Of a stretch of DNA of 64,000 nucleotides, positions 8,942 through 16,960 are shown in pieces (position 1 is the first letter of the stretch; each line of letters opens with the position of its first letter). The notes beneath the pieces are model-generated. The model searched no databases, had not been told where the DNA came from, and worked only from the letters and a program-made list of their open reading frames with translations. The position numbers and the translations under genes were made by a program. This DNA comes from an uncultured Lachnospiraceae bacterium (GTDB lineage Bacteria > Bacillota > Clostridia > Lachnospirales > Lachnospiraceae): assembly GCA_900548905.1 (NCBI GenBank), contig URMK01000024.1, positions 26,668-90,667 of the forward strand, in the 5' to 3' direction.

Positions 8942-10321
8942 TCATTCCCCCCAGGCATCTTCTGCATATTCCTGCAGCTTCCCAAATTCCTTCTTGGGAT
9001 CTCCCCCCGTAATAACCGCCTGAGTGGTATTGTTTAATTCCTGTCCCACATCAGTACCAAGCGGATTATCCCAGGGGATAATGGAATATGCAGCACTTTC
9101 AAATGCACTCATTACCTCCGTGGCGAGCGGGCTGATTTTACTGGTGTCATAATCTACATTTTTACAGGCAATAAGGGCACCCGTTTCTGCATAAGCCGCC
9201 TGTCTTTCCGGCGAGAAAATAAAAGCTAAAAAGGCTTCCGCTACCGGCTGGTTTTTAGTACCGGAGGAAATGGCGAATCCCTCGTCAAAATTCATAAGCC
9301 AGTCATTGGCACTGCCTTTACCGCCTTCTATGGCGGGAAGATTAAATATTCCAACATCATCACCCAAGGTTTCCGCAAAACCGGGTACGGACCATGAACC
9401 GTCAATTATCATCGCGGATTCCCCGGCCTTAAATTTATTTCCCGCTTCTTCCTGAGAGATAGCCACTATTGATTCGTTAAACATTTTCCTGTTTACCATA
9501 TCCTGCAGATATTGCCCTGCATTGACAAACGCTTCATTAGCGAAATCCGCCTCTTTATTAAGCACTACTTTTTCATAAAGCTCATTTCCATTGAGGCGGT
9601 TAAATATCATCATGTAAGGGATAGTTCCCGGCCAGGGATCCGAAATTCCCAACATACATGGCGTAACTCCCTTTTCGTTAAAAAGATCAGCAAGTGCTAA
9701 TAATTCTTCATAAGTCTCAGGTACTTCGGCATTACACTCCTTAAAAATTTTCTTATTATAGAAAAACATTTCTCCGCTGGCAATCAATGGAATGGCATAG
9801 GCTTTTCCGTCAAAGGTGGATAAAGCCAGCGCCTTATCATTCATGATGGCTTTTGTTTCCGGATATGTATCCAGCATATGTTCAATAGGCAGTACTTTTC
9901 CTCCATCCACGAACGGCTGAAGCCTTCCGGTCAAATAGGTGCGAAATACATCAGGCGCGTTGCCCGCAGCAACTTCCGTAGTAATTTTGGTAAGATAATC
10001 TTCGCCGGATGTAATAAAAGTTGCTTCCACTTCACATCCCGGATATTTTTCTTCAAAAAGTCTTATGTTTTCTTCCATCCAGGGATACGTATGGTCATTT
10101 GTATTACTCTTATCTCCTGTCGTCCAAAATGTGATCTTTCCGCTGAGTTCAGAATTTGCAGTTTCCGTTTCCTTCTCCCCATCACCTTCTTCAGTAACGG
10201 CTTCACTTTCCTGCGCTGTTTGTTTTACAGCCGGCTCCTCCGCCGCTTTTTGTCCGCACCCTGCCAGCATGGATAACCCCAGTGTAATGACCAGAGCCGT
10301 TGATAATATTTTTTTCTTCAT
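8942..10321 (-). CDS. Extracellular sugar-binding lipoprotein of the ABC importer
   Basis: Captures the sugar outside the membrane. A lipoprotein signal occupies residues 1-22 with lipobox LAGC, followed by an acidic linker rich in Glu and Thr to about residue 60. The rest is a CUT1 binding-protein fold, with GKITFWTTGD at its start, TTEVAAGNAPDVF near residue 120 and ESAMIIDGSWSVPGF in the second half. Length, 459 residues, is typical. GGAGGGAG precedes the ATG. It is the first gene of the operon and is placed directly downstream of a promoter covered by an operator-like palindrome. A manno-oligosaccharide ligand is inferred from the GH2 gene only. Confidence 0.93.
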   Translation of the reverse strand: MKKKILSTALVITLGLSMLAGCGQKAAEEPAVKQTAQESEAVTEEGDGEKETETANSELSGKITFWTTGDKSNTNDHTYPWMEENIRLFEEKYPGCEVEATFITSGEDYLTKITTEVAAGNAPDVFRTYLTGRLQPFVDGGKVLPIEHMLDTYPETKAIMNDKALALSTFDGKAYAIPLIASGEMFFYNKKIFKECNAEVPETYEELLALADLFNEKGVTPCMLGISDPWPGTIPYMMIFNRLNGNELYEKVVLNKEADFANEAFVNAGQYLQDMVNRKMFNESIVAISQEEAGNKFKAGESAMIIDGSWSVPGFAETLGDDVGIFNLPAIEGGKGSANDWLMNFDEGFAISSGTKNQPVAEAFLAFIFSPERQAAYAETGALIACKNVDYDTSKISPLATEVMSAFESAAYSIIPWDNPLGTDVGQELNNTTQAVITGGDPKKEFGKLQEYAEDAWGE

Positions 10322-10361
10322 ACTCCCTCCATCCTGCGTATTTTGTACGCTGATAACGAAA

Positions 10362-10393
10362 CCATATTTACAATTAAATTGTAGTAAATATGG
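10362..10393. promoter_or_regulatory. 32-base palindrome, probable operator of the divergent ROK regulator
   Basis: Perfect 10-base outer arms, CCATATTTAC (10362-10371) and GTAAATATGG (10384-10393). Inside is a second, partly overlapping palindrome, TACAAT-TAA-ATTGTA. It covers the -10 box and part of the spacer of the importer promoter, so a bound protein would block transcription. The neighbouring ROK regulator is the obvious candidate. Confidence 0.7.
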
Positions 10394-10406
10394 ATTGTAA
10401 AGTCAA
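10378..10406 (-). promoter_or_regulatory. Promoter of the mannoside importer operon
   Basis: On the minus strand TTGACT (10401-10406), 17 bases, TACAAT (10378-10383). The palindrome at 10362-10393 overlaps it. Confidence 0.7.
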
Positions 10407-10523
10407 TTCATTTTATTATATAAATGCACTTTCTATATAAATTACAATTTTAATACTTTATTTTTGTATATATTTTTGTATTTTATAAGATTTTTTATTT
10501 TATTTAATAAATTGTCTATACTA

Positions 10524-10551
10524 TTGTCTTTTGTTAACACTATGCTATAAT
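10524..10551 (+). promoter_or_regulatory. Promoter of the ROK regulator gene
   Basis: TTGTCT (10524-10529), 16 bases, TATAAT (10546-10551), in a very AT-rich 302-base divergent region that holds no gene. The start would be near 10558, about 65 bases before the ATG. Confidence 0.65.
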
Positions 10552-10623
10552 TTGAATAAAGATGTATTCTTGAAATTTTCAGAACCTATTAAGATCATGC
10601 TGTCCGGAAGCAAGGAGAAAGAA

Positions 10624-11853
10624 ATGCAGAAAAGTTCGGGTTCAAATAATCAGGATGTAAAACAAAAAAACCGTATGCTGGTTTTAAAACTGATTACCGT
10701 AAATAAAGGAATTTCCCGTGTTGATATTGCAAAAATGACAGGTCTGTCCAAAATGACAGTGGGAAATATTGTGACAGAATTAATTGTACAGGGTATTGTT
10801 ACCGAGAAAGCTCTGCCAAACAGCCTGCTTACGCAAAATAATACGGGCAATTACGGCCGAAAACCTATTATGCTCACTCTTTCTCCGGACTCTCCCTGTA
10901 TATGCGGCATGCTTATAAAAAGAGAATTATGCCAAATTGTGTTAGGTGATTTAAGCGGATTTATTTTTGAACAAATTACATATGAATATTCCACGCTGCA
11001 AGACGGTGATGCATTAATTGAAATGCTTATACGGGGATTCCATATCCTTATGGCCCGGACAGAACGTTCTATTCTGGCTATAAGCATTGCTTCTCTTGGG
11101 CCGCTAAACAGTTCCGACGGCATTATTTTGAATCCCCCTTATTTTTACGGAATCGAAAACTTTCCAATTACTTCTGTCATACAAAAGCTTACGGGACTCC
11201 CCACTTTTCTGGTAAATGATGCAAATGCCGGAGCGCTTGCGGAAAAGCTATATGGTATCGGAAAAGATATTCCAAACTTTACATACCTTCATATAATGAA
11301 CGGCATCGGAACCGGACTCGTGCTGAAGGACAGCCTGTATAATGGAGATACCGGCCAAAGCGGCGAAATCGGACATACCTCCATTAACTTTGCCGGTCCT
11401 CAATGCGCATGCGGGAATAAAGGGTGTCTCGATTTGTATGCCAATGTTGACAATATGAGACGAAAGATTCAGGAGTTGTCTCCTTTTTATCCCGACTCTC
11501 CTCTGGTATCCGTCAGCCACCCGACCTGGTGCGATATCGTGGACTGCGCGAATAAGAAGGACAATCTTGCCATCATCGCAATTGAAGAATTTTGTTCTTA
11601 TGTTTCTTATGCCCTGATTAATACTCTCAACTTATTAAATATCGCAACCTTGATTGTGGGCTATGATTCCTCTCTTGATGGATTCATCATAGAAGATATT
11701 ATTAAAAACAAGTTATCCCGTACTCTTCTTTCAGCCAATTATGATAAGATAACCGTTATACACTCCAGGTTCAACGGCGATGCTCCTTTAATCGGTTCCA
11801 TTGCCTTTATTGCAGATAAAGTATTTTCACATAATCTGCCCCTCTCCCGTTAA
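10624..11853 (+). CDS. ROK family transcriptional regulator (NagC/XylR type)
   Basis: A predicted sugar-responsive repressor of 409 residues. A winged helix is seen near residues 20-80 (SRVDIAKMTGLSKMTVGNIV). The ROK domain follows, with VNDANAGALAEKLYG and the zinc motif CACGNKGCLDLYAN at about residue 260 intact. Kinase activity is not expected, because the N-terminal phosphate-binding segment reads CICGMLIKREL instead of DxGGT. The ATG at 10624 follows AAGGAG; the longer frame begins before the -10 box and was rejected. It is divergent from the importer operon, across the 32-base palindrome, and probably controls that operon. Confidence 0.9.
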   Translation: MQKSSGSNNQDVKQKNRMLVLKLITVNKGISRVDIAKMTGLSKMTVGNIVTELIVQGIVTEKALPNSLLTQNNTGNYGRKPIMLTLSPDSPCICGMLIKRELCQIVLGDLSGFIFEQITYEYSTLQDGDALIEMLIRGFHILMARTERSILAISIASLGPLNSSDGIILNPPYFYGIENFPITSVIQKLTGLPTFLVNDANAGALAEKLYGIGKDIPNFTYLHIMNGIGTGLVLKDSLYNGDTGQSGEIGHTSINFAGPQCACGNKGCLDLYANVDNMRRKIQELSPFYPDSPLVSVSHPTWCDIVDCANKKDNLAIIAIEEFCSYVSYALINTLNLLNIATLIVGYDSSLDGFIIEDIIKNKLSRTLLSANYDKITVIHSRFNGDAPLIGSIAFIADKVFSHNLPLSR

Positions 11854-11865
11854 ACGCCATGAAAT

Positions 11866-11909
11866 AAGCCTCAAAAGAGTGGATATCATAATCCATCCCT
11901 TTGAGGCTT
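11866..11909. terminator. Hairpin between convergent ROK regulator and fabT-like gene
   Basis: AAGCCTCAAA (11866-11875) pairs with TTTGAGGCTT (11900-11909); an inner GGAT/ATCC pair extends the fold. It lies 13 bases after the ROK stop and 38 bases past the end of the convergent gene, so it may end both transcripts. T-runs are poor. Confidence 0.6.
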
Positions 11910-11947
11910 TCACCGTTCAATTTTATTGTTTATAGAATTACTGCAAT

Positions 11948-12394
11948 TTATCTGCCGTTCTGTATCCCCTGGAAAAATTCCAGCAGGTTCCCAAGTGATT
12001 TCTGCAGCACCATCTGCTCTTCTTCACTCAGTCCCTCCACCACCTTACGGATCATTTCTTCATGAAAGCTTTTATGGTGGGCAAAGGCCTTCTTTCCTTT
12101 CGCCGTAAGAGAGATAAGCACCACCCGCCTGTCCTCCTCACTTCTGACGCGATCCACATACCCCTTTTTCACCAGGCTGTTTACAGAAATGGTCAGGGTA
12201 CCCGTAGTGACTGCCAGAGCTTTGGCCACAGAAGTCATATTCTTGGCCGCACCGGTGCCGATGGCCTCAATGACATGCATGTCGTTGGCGGTCATATCCT
12301 TGTATTCTTCCGTGCGGATGGCCTGCTCCTCAATCGCGTTGATGTTGCGGAACAGCCTCACCAACAATTCATTGAGTGTTTCATTGATATCCAA
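11948..12394 (-). CDS. fabT: FabT-like MarR family regulator of fatty acid synthesis
   Basis: A winged-helix regulator of 148 residues. Its pattern follows streptococcal FabT over almost the whole length: INAIEEQAIR early, NDMHVIEAIG, VTTGTLTISVNSLVKKGYV as the recognition region, RVRSEEDRRVVLISLTAKG as the wing, and a C-terminal NLLEFFQ helix. FabT represses acpP/fab genes when bound to acyl-ACP (known for the family). The start is set at a TTG at 12394, because GGAGG lies eight bases before it; the GTG at 12418 would put that site inside the gene. It lies over 30 kb from the fab genes, but a TTTGA-N3-TCAAA site near its promoter recurs at both fab promoters. Confidence 0.82.
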   Translation of the reverse strand: MDINETLNELLVRLFRNINAIEEQAIRTEEYKDMTANDMHVIEAIGTGAAKNMTSVAKALAVTTGTLTISVNSLVKKGYVDRVRSEEDRRVVLISLTAKGKKAFAHHKSFHEEMIRKVVEGLSEEEQMVLQKSLGNLLEFFQGIQNGR

Positions 12395-12442
12395 CGGGGC
12401 TTCCTCCTTTGCCTGCACTATAATTTCGCTTTCCTATCCATC

Positions 12443-12471
12443 ATTATAATTTACTCCAACTTATATTTCAA
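12443..12471 (-). promoter_or_regulatory. Promoter of the fabT-like gene
   Basis: On the minus strand TTGAAA (12466-12471), 17 bases, TATAAT (12443-12448). Confidence 0.68.
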
Positions 12472-12480
12472 TCAAAATGG

Positions 12481-12493
12481 TTTGATTCTCAAA
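12481..12493. promoter_or_regulatory. FabT-type box upstream of fabT
   Basis: TTTGATTCTCAAA, a TTTGA-N3-TCAAA palindrome, ten bases upstream of the -35 box. The same pattern stands at the acpP and fabD promoters. It suggests autoregulation. Confidence 0.55.
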
Positions 12494-12519
12494 TTTTCCA
12501 AATAAATATCTCTCCGGCA

Positions 12520-12540
12520 TCCTGTCCGTAACGGACAGGA
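12520..12540 (-). terminator. Hairpin after the FtsX-type permease gene
   Basis: Perfect 9-base arms (TCCTGTCCG and CGGACAGGA) round a 3-base loop, nine bases past the stop of the permease. No clear T-run follows, so termination is probable rather than certain. Confidence 0.5.
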
Positions 12541-12548
12541 CGCACGCC

Positions 12549-15500
12549 TCACTCCACAGATTTCATGGACTCCGCCATATTGATGCCGTCCAGTTTTTTA
12601 TTCATAGCCCAGTCCACGATCCCGGCAAACACAAAGGTAAGCACGATGCTGTACAGCACGCTCAGGGGTGCGATATGGACATCAAAGGCAATCATGTCAA
12701 TATCAATATTATACATGACGAATTGATGGAGATACTTTCCCATGATCAGCCCCACGCCGGCGCCGATTCCCGTAAGCACCAGATTTTCACGGAATACATA
12801 GCTGGCAGTTTCCCTGCGGTAAAAGCCCAGAACCTTGATAGTGGCGATTTCCCGCAGCCTTTCCGTAATGTTGATGTTAGTCAGGTTATACAGAACAATG
12901 AAGGCGAGGGATCCCGCGCAGCCGATAATCAGCAGAACCACGTAATCCAGGCTCTTCATCATACTGCTGAAACGTACCTTCATATCGTCATTGATAGTAA
13001 CGGAGGCCACGCCGTCACAATTCATAATGGCGGCGGATACGCTGTGGACATCCTTCTCTTCCTTCACATTAATATAAGCGCTTTTATATTCCGGCTCCTT
13101 TCCGATCTGATCCGTCCAGGTTTCAGGGCTGATATATGCATAGTTGTACACATAATTCTCACTGATGCCCGAAACCTTCAGATCCAGGGTGTTCCTGTCG
13201 TCATCCTGGATGGTTACCGTATCTCCGATTTTTGCATCACATTTATCTGCCAGCTTCTCCGTCAGCACCACTTCCCCCTTCCCGGGGTAGGCAACCGGTT
13301 CCTCCCGGGTAGTATGCAGGTTCAGATAATAACCGATTTCCTCCGCCTTTTCCGGCACTACCAGGGTAAGGGATTTGGATTTGTCCCCCCTGGTCAAATC
13401 CGCGCTCTCCTCAAAGGCCAGCATAAATTCCCGGGCATTTTCCGCCATCACCTCTTCAAACTCTCTGCCGTCCATTTCCTGCCAGGGATCACTGAAAATG
13501 ACACTCATATCATTTATCTGGATTTCATCAAACTGGTTGTAGGTAATGCTCTTGATAGAATCCTTGACACCAAAACCGGTAAGCAGCAGGGCCGTGCATC
13601 CCCCGATGCCGAAAACCATCATGAAGAAACGCTGCTTGTAACGGAAAATATTTCTGGCGGATACCTTTAGCAGGAATTTCATATGGTTCCATAAAAAAGG
13701 GATCCGTTCCAGGATAATCCGTTTGCCGCTTTTGGGGGCCTTGGGACGCATCAGTTCAGCCGCAACACTGGTCAGTTCATAACGGCAGGTGGCTATCGTG
13801 GTTCCCATGGAACATATAATCGATACGGCCAGGGAAATAACGCCCAGCTTCCAGTCCAGAATAACCCGAATATCCCCCAAACGGTACATCATCCGGTATG
13901 CACTCCAGATAACCATAGGGAATACATAAGAACCAAGGAGGAATCCGATACCGCACCCCAGTACGGCGGCGCTTCCTGAATAGAAGAGGTATTTGCCCAT
14001 AATGGTAGCCTCCCCATAGCCCAGAGCCTTCAGAATACCGATCTGCGTCCTCTGTTCCTCCACCATTCTAGTCATCGTGGTAATACAAACCAATGCCGCC
14101 ACCAGGAAAAAGAAAATAGGAAACACATTGGCAATCCCTTCCACGATATCCGAGTCGCTTTCAAAACAGGCATACCCAATATTTTTATCCCGGCCTAACA
14201 CGTAGGTTTCCGGTGTTTTCAGATCCGCCAGTTCTTCCCTGGCATCCTCCAGTTCCTTTCTGGCATCGGCCGTCTCCTCCTCCAGCTTCTGCCGGTTTTC
14301 CTCATATTCCTCCCAGCCGTCCGCCAGTTCCTGTTCGGCGTCCGCCAGCTCTTTTTCCGCATCCGCAAGCTTCTTTTCTTCCCGCGTTATCTTGTTTTCC
14401 GCCGCCTCCAGCTGCCGGCTTCCCATATTGGCCTGGGCAAGCCCGGCTTCTACCTGCGTTTTCTTTCCCTTTACCTGGGCTTCCTTCAGATTCAGGCCGG
14501 TTTCGTACGCATCCTTTTCGTCCCCCTCCATGTCGGATGCTTCGATTCTCTTTTCCTCCAGCTGATCCAGACCGTCCGCTATTTCTGTCTTTCCATCCTG
14601 CAGTTCAGACAGGGAATCCGCCAGTTCCTGTCTGTTTTCTTCGATTTCTGCCCTGGCATCGGCGATTTCCTGCCGGCCGTCCGCAATTTCCTGCCTGGCA
14701 TCCTCTATTTCCTTTTCCCCGTCCAAAAGCTCTTCCCTGGCATCTGCAAGCTTTTCTTCCGCTTCGGCCACTTGCTCTTCCAGTTCCCGTTCCCCGTCCG
14801 CAATCTGCCACTGCGCGTCTTCCTTAAGCCTAACATACCGTGCCTGTGCCACTTCCTCACAAAGAGGCTCCGCCCAGTCAAGGCAATCATCTATATAATC
14901 CTTATATTCCTGGCTGTAGAGAGGAAACTTATCCGTCAGCCTTACAAAGATTTCCGTATAAGCATCCGTATCAAATCCGTCCTCCGGTATGTATATATAT
15001 CCCTTCAGCTTGCCGTTTCCGAGCGCCGTGGATCCCCTTTCGTAATTTATGTAATAGGAAGCGTCGCAGATCCCCACAATCTTGTATTCCTTATAGGCCA
15101 GCATATCCATGGTATCTTCTTCATTGTTCTCCGATACCCGGATCGTTGTACCGATTTCCTTCCGGGAAAAACTCAGGCTGTCCACAACACATTCATCCGG
15201 CGCTGTGGGCATCCGCCCTTCCTGCACCACCACATGGTTCTGTATCCACAGCAGGGAATGTGCCCGCAGCACACTTTCCGAACCTTCCTCGTCCAGAGCC
15301 AGAAAATCCGTATACACCGATCCTTCCGCTATCTCCACGCCTTCCCGGCTGTTGATCGCTTTCACATCCTGTTCGTCAAAGCCCACCGTGGACAGCAGAC
15401 GCAGATCGTACAGGTTATTATCCTCCAGATATTCCCCGCCCGCCTTAAGCATGGCCGGCTTTGTCACCTTTAATCCCGTAAAAAAGCCAACCCCAAGCGC

Positions 15501-15581
15501 CACGATAGCCAAAATCGCCATGTAACGCCCCAGGCTTTCTCTGATTTCCCGTAAAGTTGTCTTTAATATGGTGGATTTCAT
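12549..15581 (-). CDS. FtsX/MacB-type ABC transporter permease with large coiled-coil insert
   Basis: The 1010-residue membrane subunit of an ABC system of the lipoprotein-export/antimicrobial-peptide class. A first membrane helix is at about residues 17-40 (MAILAIVALGVGFFTG). An external domain follows, then a long heptad-rich coiled coil at about residues 255-450, full of Glu, Ala, Asp and Leu. The first FtsX domain (about 480-620) contains RTQIGILKALGYGEATIMG and the second (about 880-1000) contains LREIATIKVLGFYRRE. The ATG at 15581 follows GGGAGAGGG; eleven extra upstream residues of the open frame were dropped. The ATPase gene lies 71 bases upstream. Substrate unknown; two FtsX domains in one chain suggest it works as a single permease with a dimeric ATPase. 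Confidence 0.9.
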   Translation of the reverse strand: MKSTILKTTLREIRESLGRYMAILAIVALGVGFFTGLKVTKPAMLKAGGEYLEDNNLYDLRLLSTVGFDEQDVKAINSREGVEIAEGSVYTDFLALDEEGSESVLRAHSLLWIQNHVVVQEGRMPTAPDECVVDSLSFSRKEIGTTIRVSENNEEDTMDMLAYKEYKIVGICDASYYINYERGSTALGNGKLKGYIYIPEDGFDTDAYTEIFVRLTDKFPLYSQEYKDYIDDCLDWAEPLCEEVAQARYVRLKEDAQWQIADGERELEEQVAEAEEKLADAREELLDGEKEIEDARQEIADGRQEIADARAEIEENRQELADSLSELQDGKTEIADGLDQLEEKRIEASDMEGDEKDAYETGLNLKEAQVKGKKTQVEAGLAQANMGSRQLEAAENKITREEKKLADAEKELADAEQELADGWEEYEENRQKLEEETADARKELEDAREELADLKTPETYVLGRDKNIGYACFESDSDIVEGIANVFPIFFFLVAALVCITTMTRMVEEQRTQIGILKALGYGEATIMGKYLFYSGSAAVLGCGIGFLLGSYVFPMVIWSAYRMMYRLGDIRVILDWKLGVISLAVSIICSMGTTIATCRYELTSVAAELMRPKAPKSGKRIILERIPFLWNHMKFLLKVSARNIFRYKQRFFMMVFGIGGCTALLLTGFGVKDSIKSITYNQFDEIQINDMSVIFSDPWQEMDGREFEEVMAENAREFMLAFEESADLTRGDKSKSLTLVVPEKAEEIGYYLNLHTTREEPVAYPGKGEVVLTEKLADKCDAKIGDTVTIQDDDRNTLDLKVSGISENYVYNYAYISPETWTDQIGKEPEYKSAYINVKEEKDVHSVSAAIMNCDGVASVTINDDMKVRFSSMMKSLDYVVLLIIGCAGSLAFIVLYNLTNINITERLREIATIKVLGFYRRETASYVFRENLVLTGIGAGVGLIMGKYLHQFVMYNIDIDMIAFDVHIAPLSVLYSIVLTFVFAGIVDWAMNKKLDGINMAESMKSVE

Positions 15582-15652
15582 TACATCCCTCTCCCGGCTG
15601 AAACGCTTTTCCATAACGGTACCGTGCCTTCACCGTTACGCTTTCCCCACTG

Positions 15653-16354
15653 CTACCATTCTATCTCTTCCACAGGAGTGATGCGGGTATTCATTTCCAT
15701 GCTTCGTATCGTGCCGCTCTTTACCCGTATAATCCGATCCGCCATGGCTGTGATTGCCTGGTTATGGGTAATCACCACCACCGTCATCCCTGTCTCCCGG
15801 CAGGTATCCTGCAGCAGCTTCAGCACCGCTTTCCCCGTATTATAATCCAGCGCCCCGGTAGGCTCGTCGCACAACAGCAGCTTGGGATTTTTGGCAAGGG
15901 CCCTGGCTATCGCCACACGCTGCTGCTCTCCTCCCGAAAGCTGGGCCGGGAAATTGGACATTCTTTCATCCAATCCTACCTTTTTCAGTGTTTCCGCCGC
16001 ATCCAGGGGATTCCTGGATATCTGGGATGCCAGCTCCACATTTTCAAGAGCCGTCAGATTCTGTATCAGATTATAGAATTGGAAAACAAAACCTATATCA
16101 TATCTCCGGTAAGAAGTCAGCTGCCTCTGGTTATAGGCAGATATTTCCTTTCCATCCAGAATAACCTGCCCCTCGGAAAGCGTATCCATACCTCCCAATA
16201 TATTCAGTATGGTCGTTTTTCCGGCGCCGGAAGCTCCCACGATTACGCAGAACTCCCCTTCCTGGATTTCAAAATTAACATCCCGCAGGGCATGGATTTC
16301 CACTTCACCCATATGATAAACCTTTTTTACATTTTTAAATTCTACAAAAGCCAT
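15653..16354 (-). CDS. ABC transporter ATPase of the MacB/LolD class
   Basis: Energises the adjacent FtsX-type permease. Visible motifs: Walker A GASGAGKTT (residues 40-48), signature LSGGEQQRVAIARAL, Walker B LLCDEPTGALD and the switch histidine in VVVITHNQ. The signature LSGGEQQR and Q-loop FQFYNL are typical of the MacB/LolD branch. The ATG at 16354 was chosen for the AAAGGCGG upstream, seven residues inside the longest frame. Length 233 residues, normal. It is followed by the permease after 71 bases and preceded, 28 bases away, by a Mrr-like nuclease gene, which may be in the same unit. Confidence 0.92.
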   Translation of the reverse strand: MAFVEFKNVKKVYHMGEVEIHALRDVNFEIQEGEFCVIVGASGAGKTTILNILGGMDTLSEGQVILDGKEISAYNQRQLTSYRRYDIGFVFQFYNLIQNLTALENVELASQISRNPLDAAETLKKVGLDERMSNFPAQLSGGEQQRVAIARALAKNPKLLLCDEPTGALDYNTGKAVLKLLQDTCRETGMTVVVITHNQAITAMADRIIRVKSGTIRSMEMNTRITPVEEIEW

Positions 16355-16382
16355 AAATCCACCGCCTTTTTCCAAACAACCT

Positions 16383-16847
16383 CTAATCCCGTTCTTCGAT
16401 CATGCTTTCCACATATCCCCTGTCCCAGAGAAGAATTTTTAATTTTCCTGCTGCCACCACCGCCGCCGAGGTAAAATACTGGTTTGTCATAACCGCTCCC
16501 ACCATCCTGTCATAATAATCCCGGCCCGCATACGCTTCCTGCACCGCTTTCACGCCGATGGGTGCATTATAACACTTGCACTGCACCGCGTAGGTTACCC
16601 CGTCCTTTTCCGCAAGAATATCCACGCCGTAATCCCCGCTGCCTCTGGTGACCTCAACATCCAAAAACCCCTTTTTCCGCAGCAGATCCGCGCAGAAATA
16701 TTCAAAATCGTGCCCTTCCATTTCGTCCATAAGCAGGGTCCGTCTTCTGTGCCCCCACCGCCGGGACACCAGAAATGCTGCAAAAACCAATACCGCCAGC
16801 CCCGCTGCCGACATCACACTGATAAAAATAACCGATGACTGAACCAT
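16383..16847 (-). CDS. Membrane-anchored Mrr-like restriction endonuclease domain protein
   Basis: A 154-residue protein with one membrane helix at about residues 4-27, basic residues after it (SRRWGHRRR), and a PD-(D/E)xK nuclease fold of the Mrr/restriction-endonuclease-like type. The core reads EGHDFEYFCADLL, GSGDYGVDILAE with likely metal ligand Asp76, then AVQCKCY with Gln89-x-Lys91. Such proteins are common in Firmicutes and their targets are unknown; membrane anchoring would keep the domain at the inner face. It lies between the pilus operon terminator and the FtsX-type ABC genes, 28 bases before the ATPase gene. No methyltransferase is nearby, so a classical restriction role is unlikely. 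Confidence 0.82.
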   Translation of the reverse strand: MVQSSVIFISVMSAAGLAVLVFAAFLVSRRWGHRRRTLLMDEMEGHDFEYFCADLLRKKGFLDVEVTRGSGDYGVDILAEKDGVTYAVQCKCYNAPIGVKAVQEAYAGRDYYDRMVGAVMTNQYFTSAAVVAAGKLKILLWDRGYVESMIEERD

Positions 16848-16875
16848 ATTCTAAAACTCCGTTTTAAGTAATAAA

Positions 16876-16917
16876 TAACAAAAGGAACCAGACCGGCTGT
16901 CTTACCGGCGCCGGTTC
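16876..16917 (-). terminator. Terminator at the end of the type IV pilus locus
   Basis: On the minus strand an imperfect GC-rich hairpin (16885-16917; GAACCGG... paired with ...CCGGTCTGGTTC) is followed by TTTTGTTATTTATT. It lies 44 bases after the pilT stop and marks the end of the pilus transcription unit. Confidence 0.7.
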
Positions 16918-16960
16918 TGATTCCCCTCCTTTACATAATACACTTTTTTTCCCTGATTTC

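Noticed and set aside
14230..14810. Long coiled coil that might be a separate SMC-like or chromosome-related protein
   Set aside because: It lies in frame inside the FtsX-type permease, between its first external domain and the first FtsX domain.
14213..14827. Proline-rich plus-strand frame of 204 codons
   Set aside because: It is the complement of the Glu/Ala-rich coiled-coil coding sequence and has no start signals.
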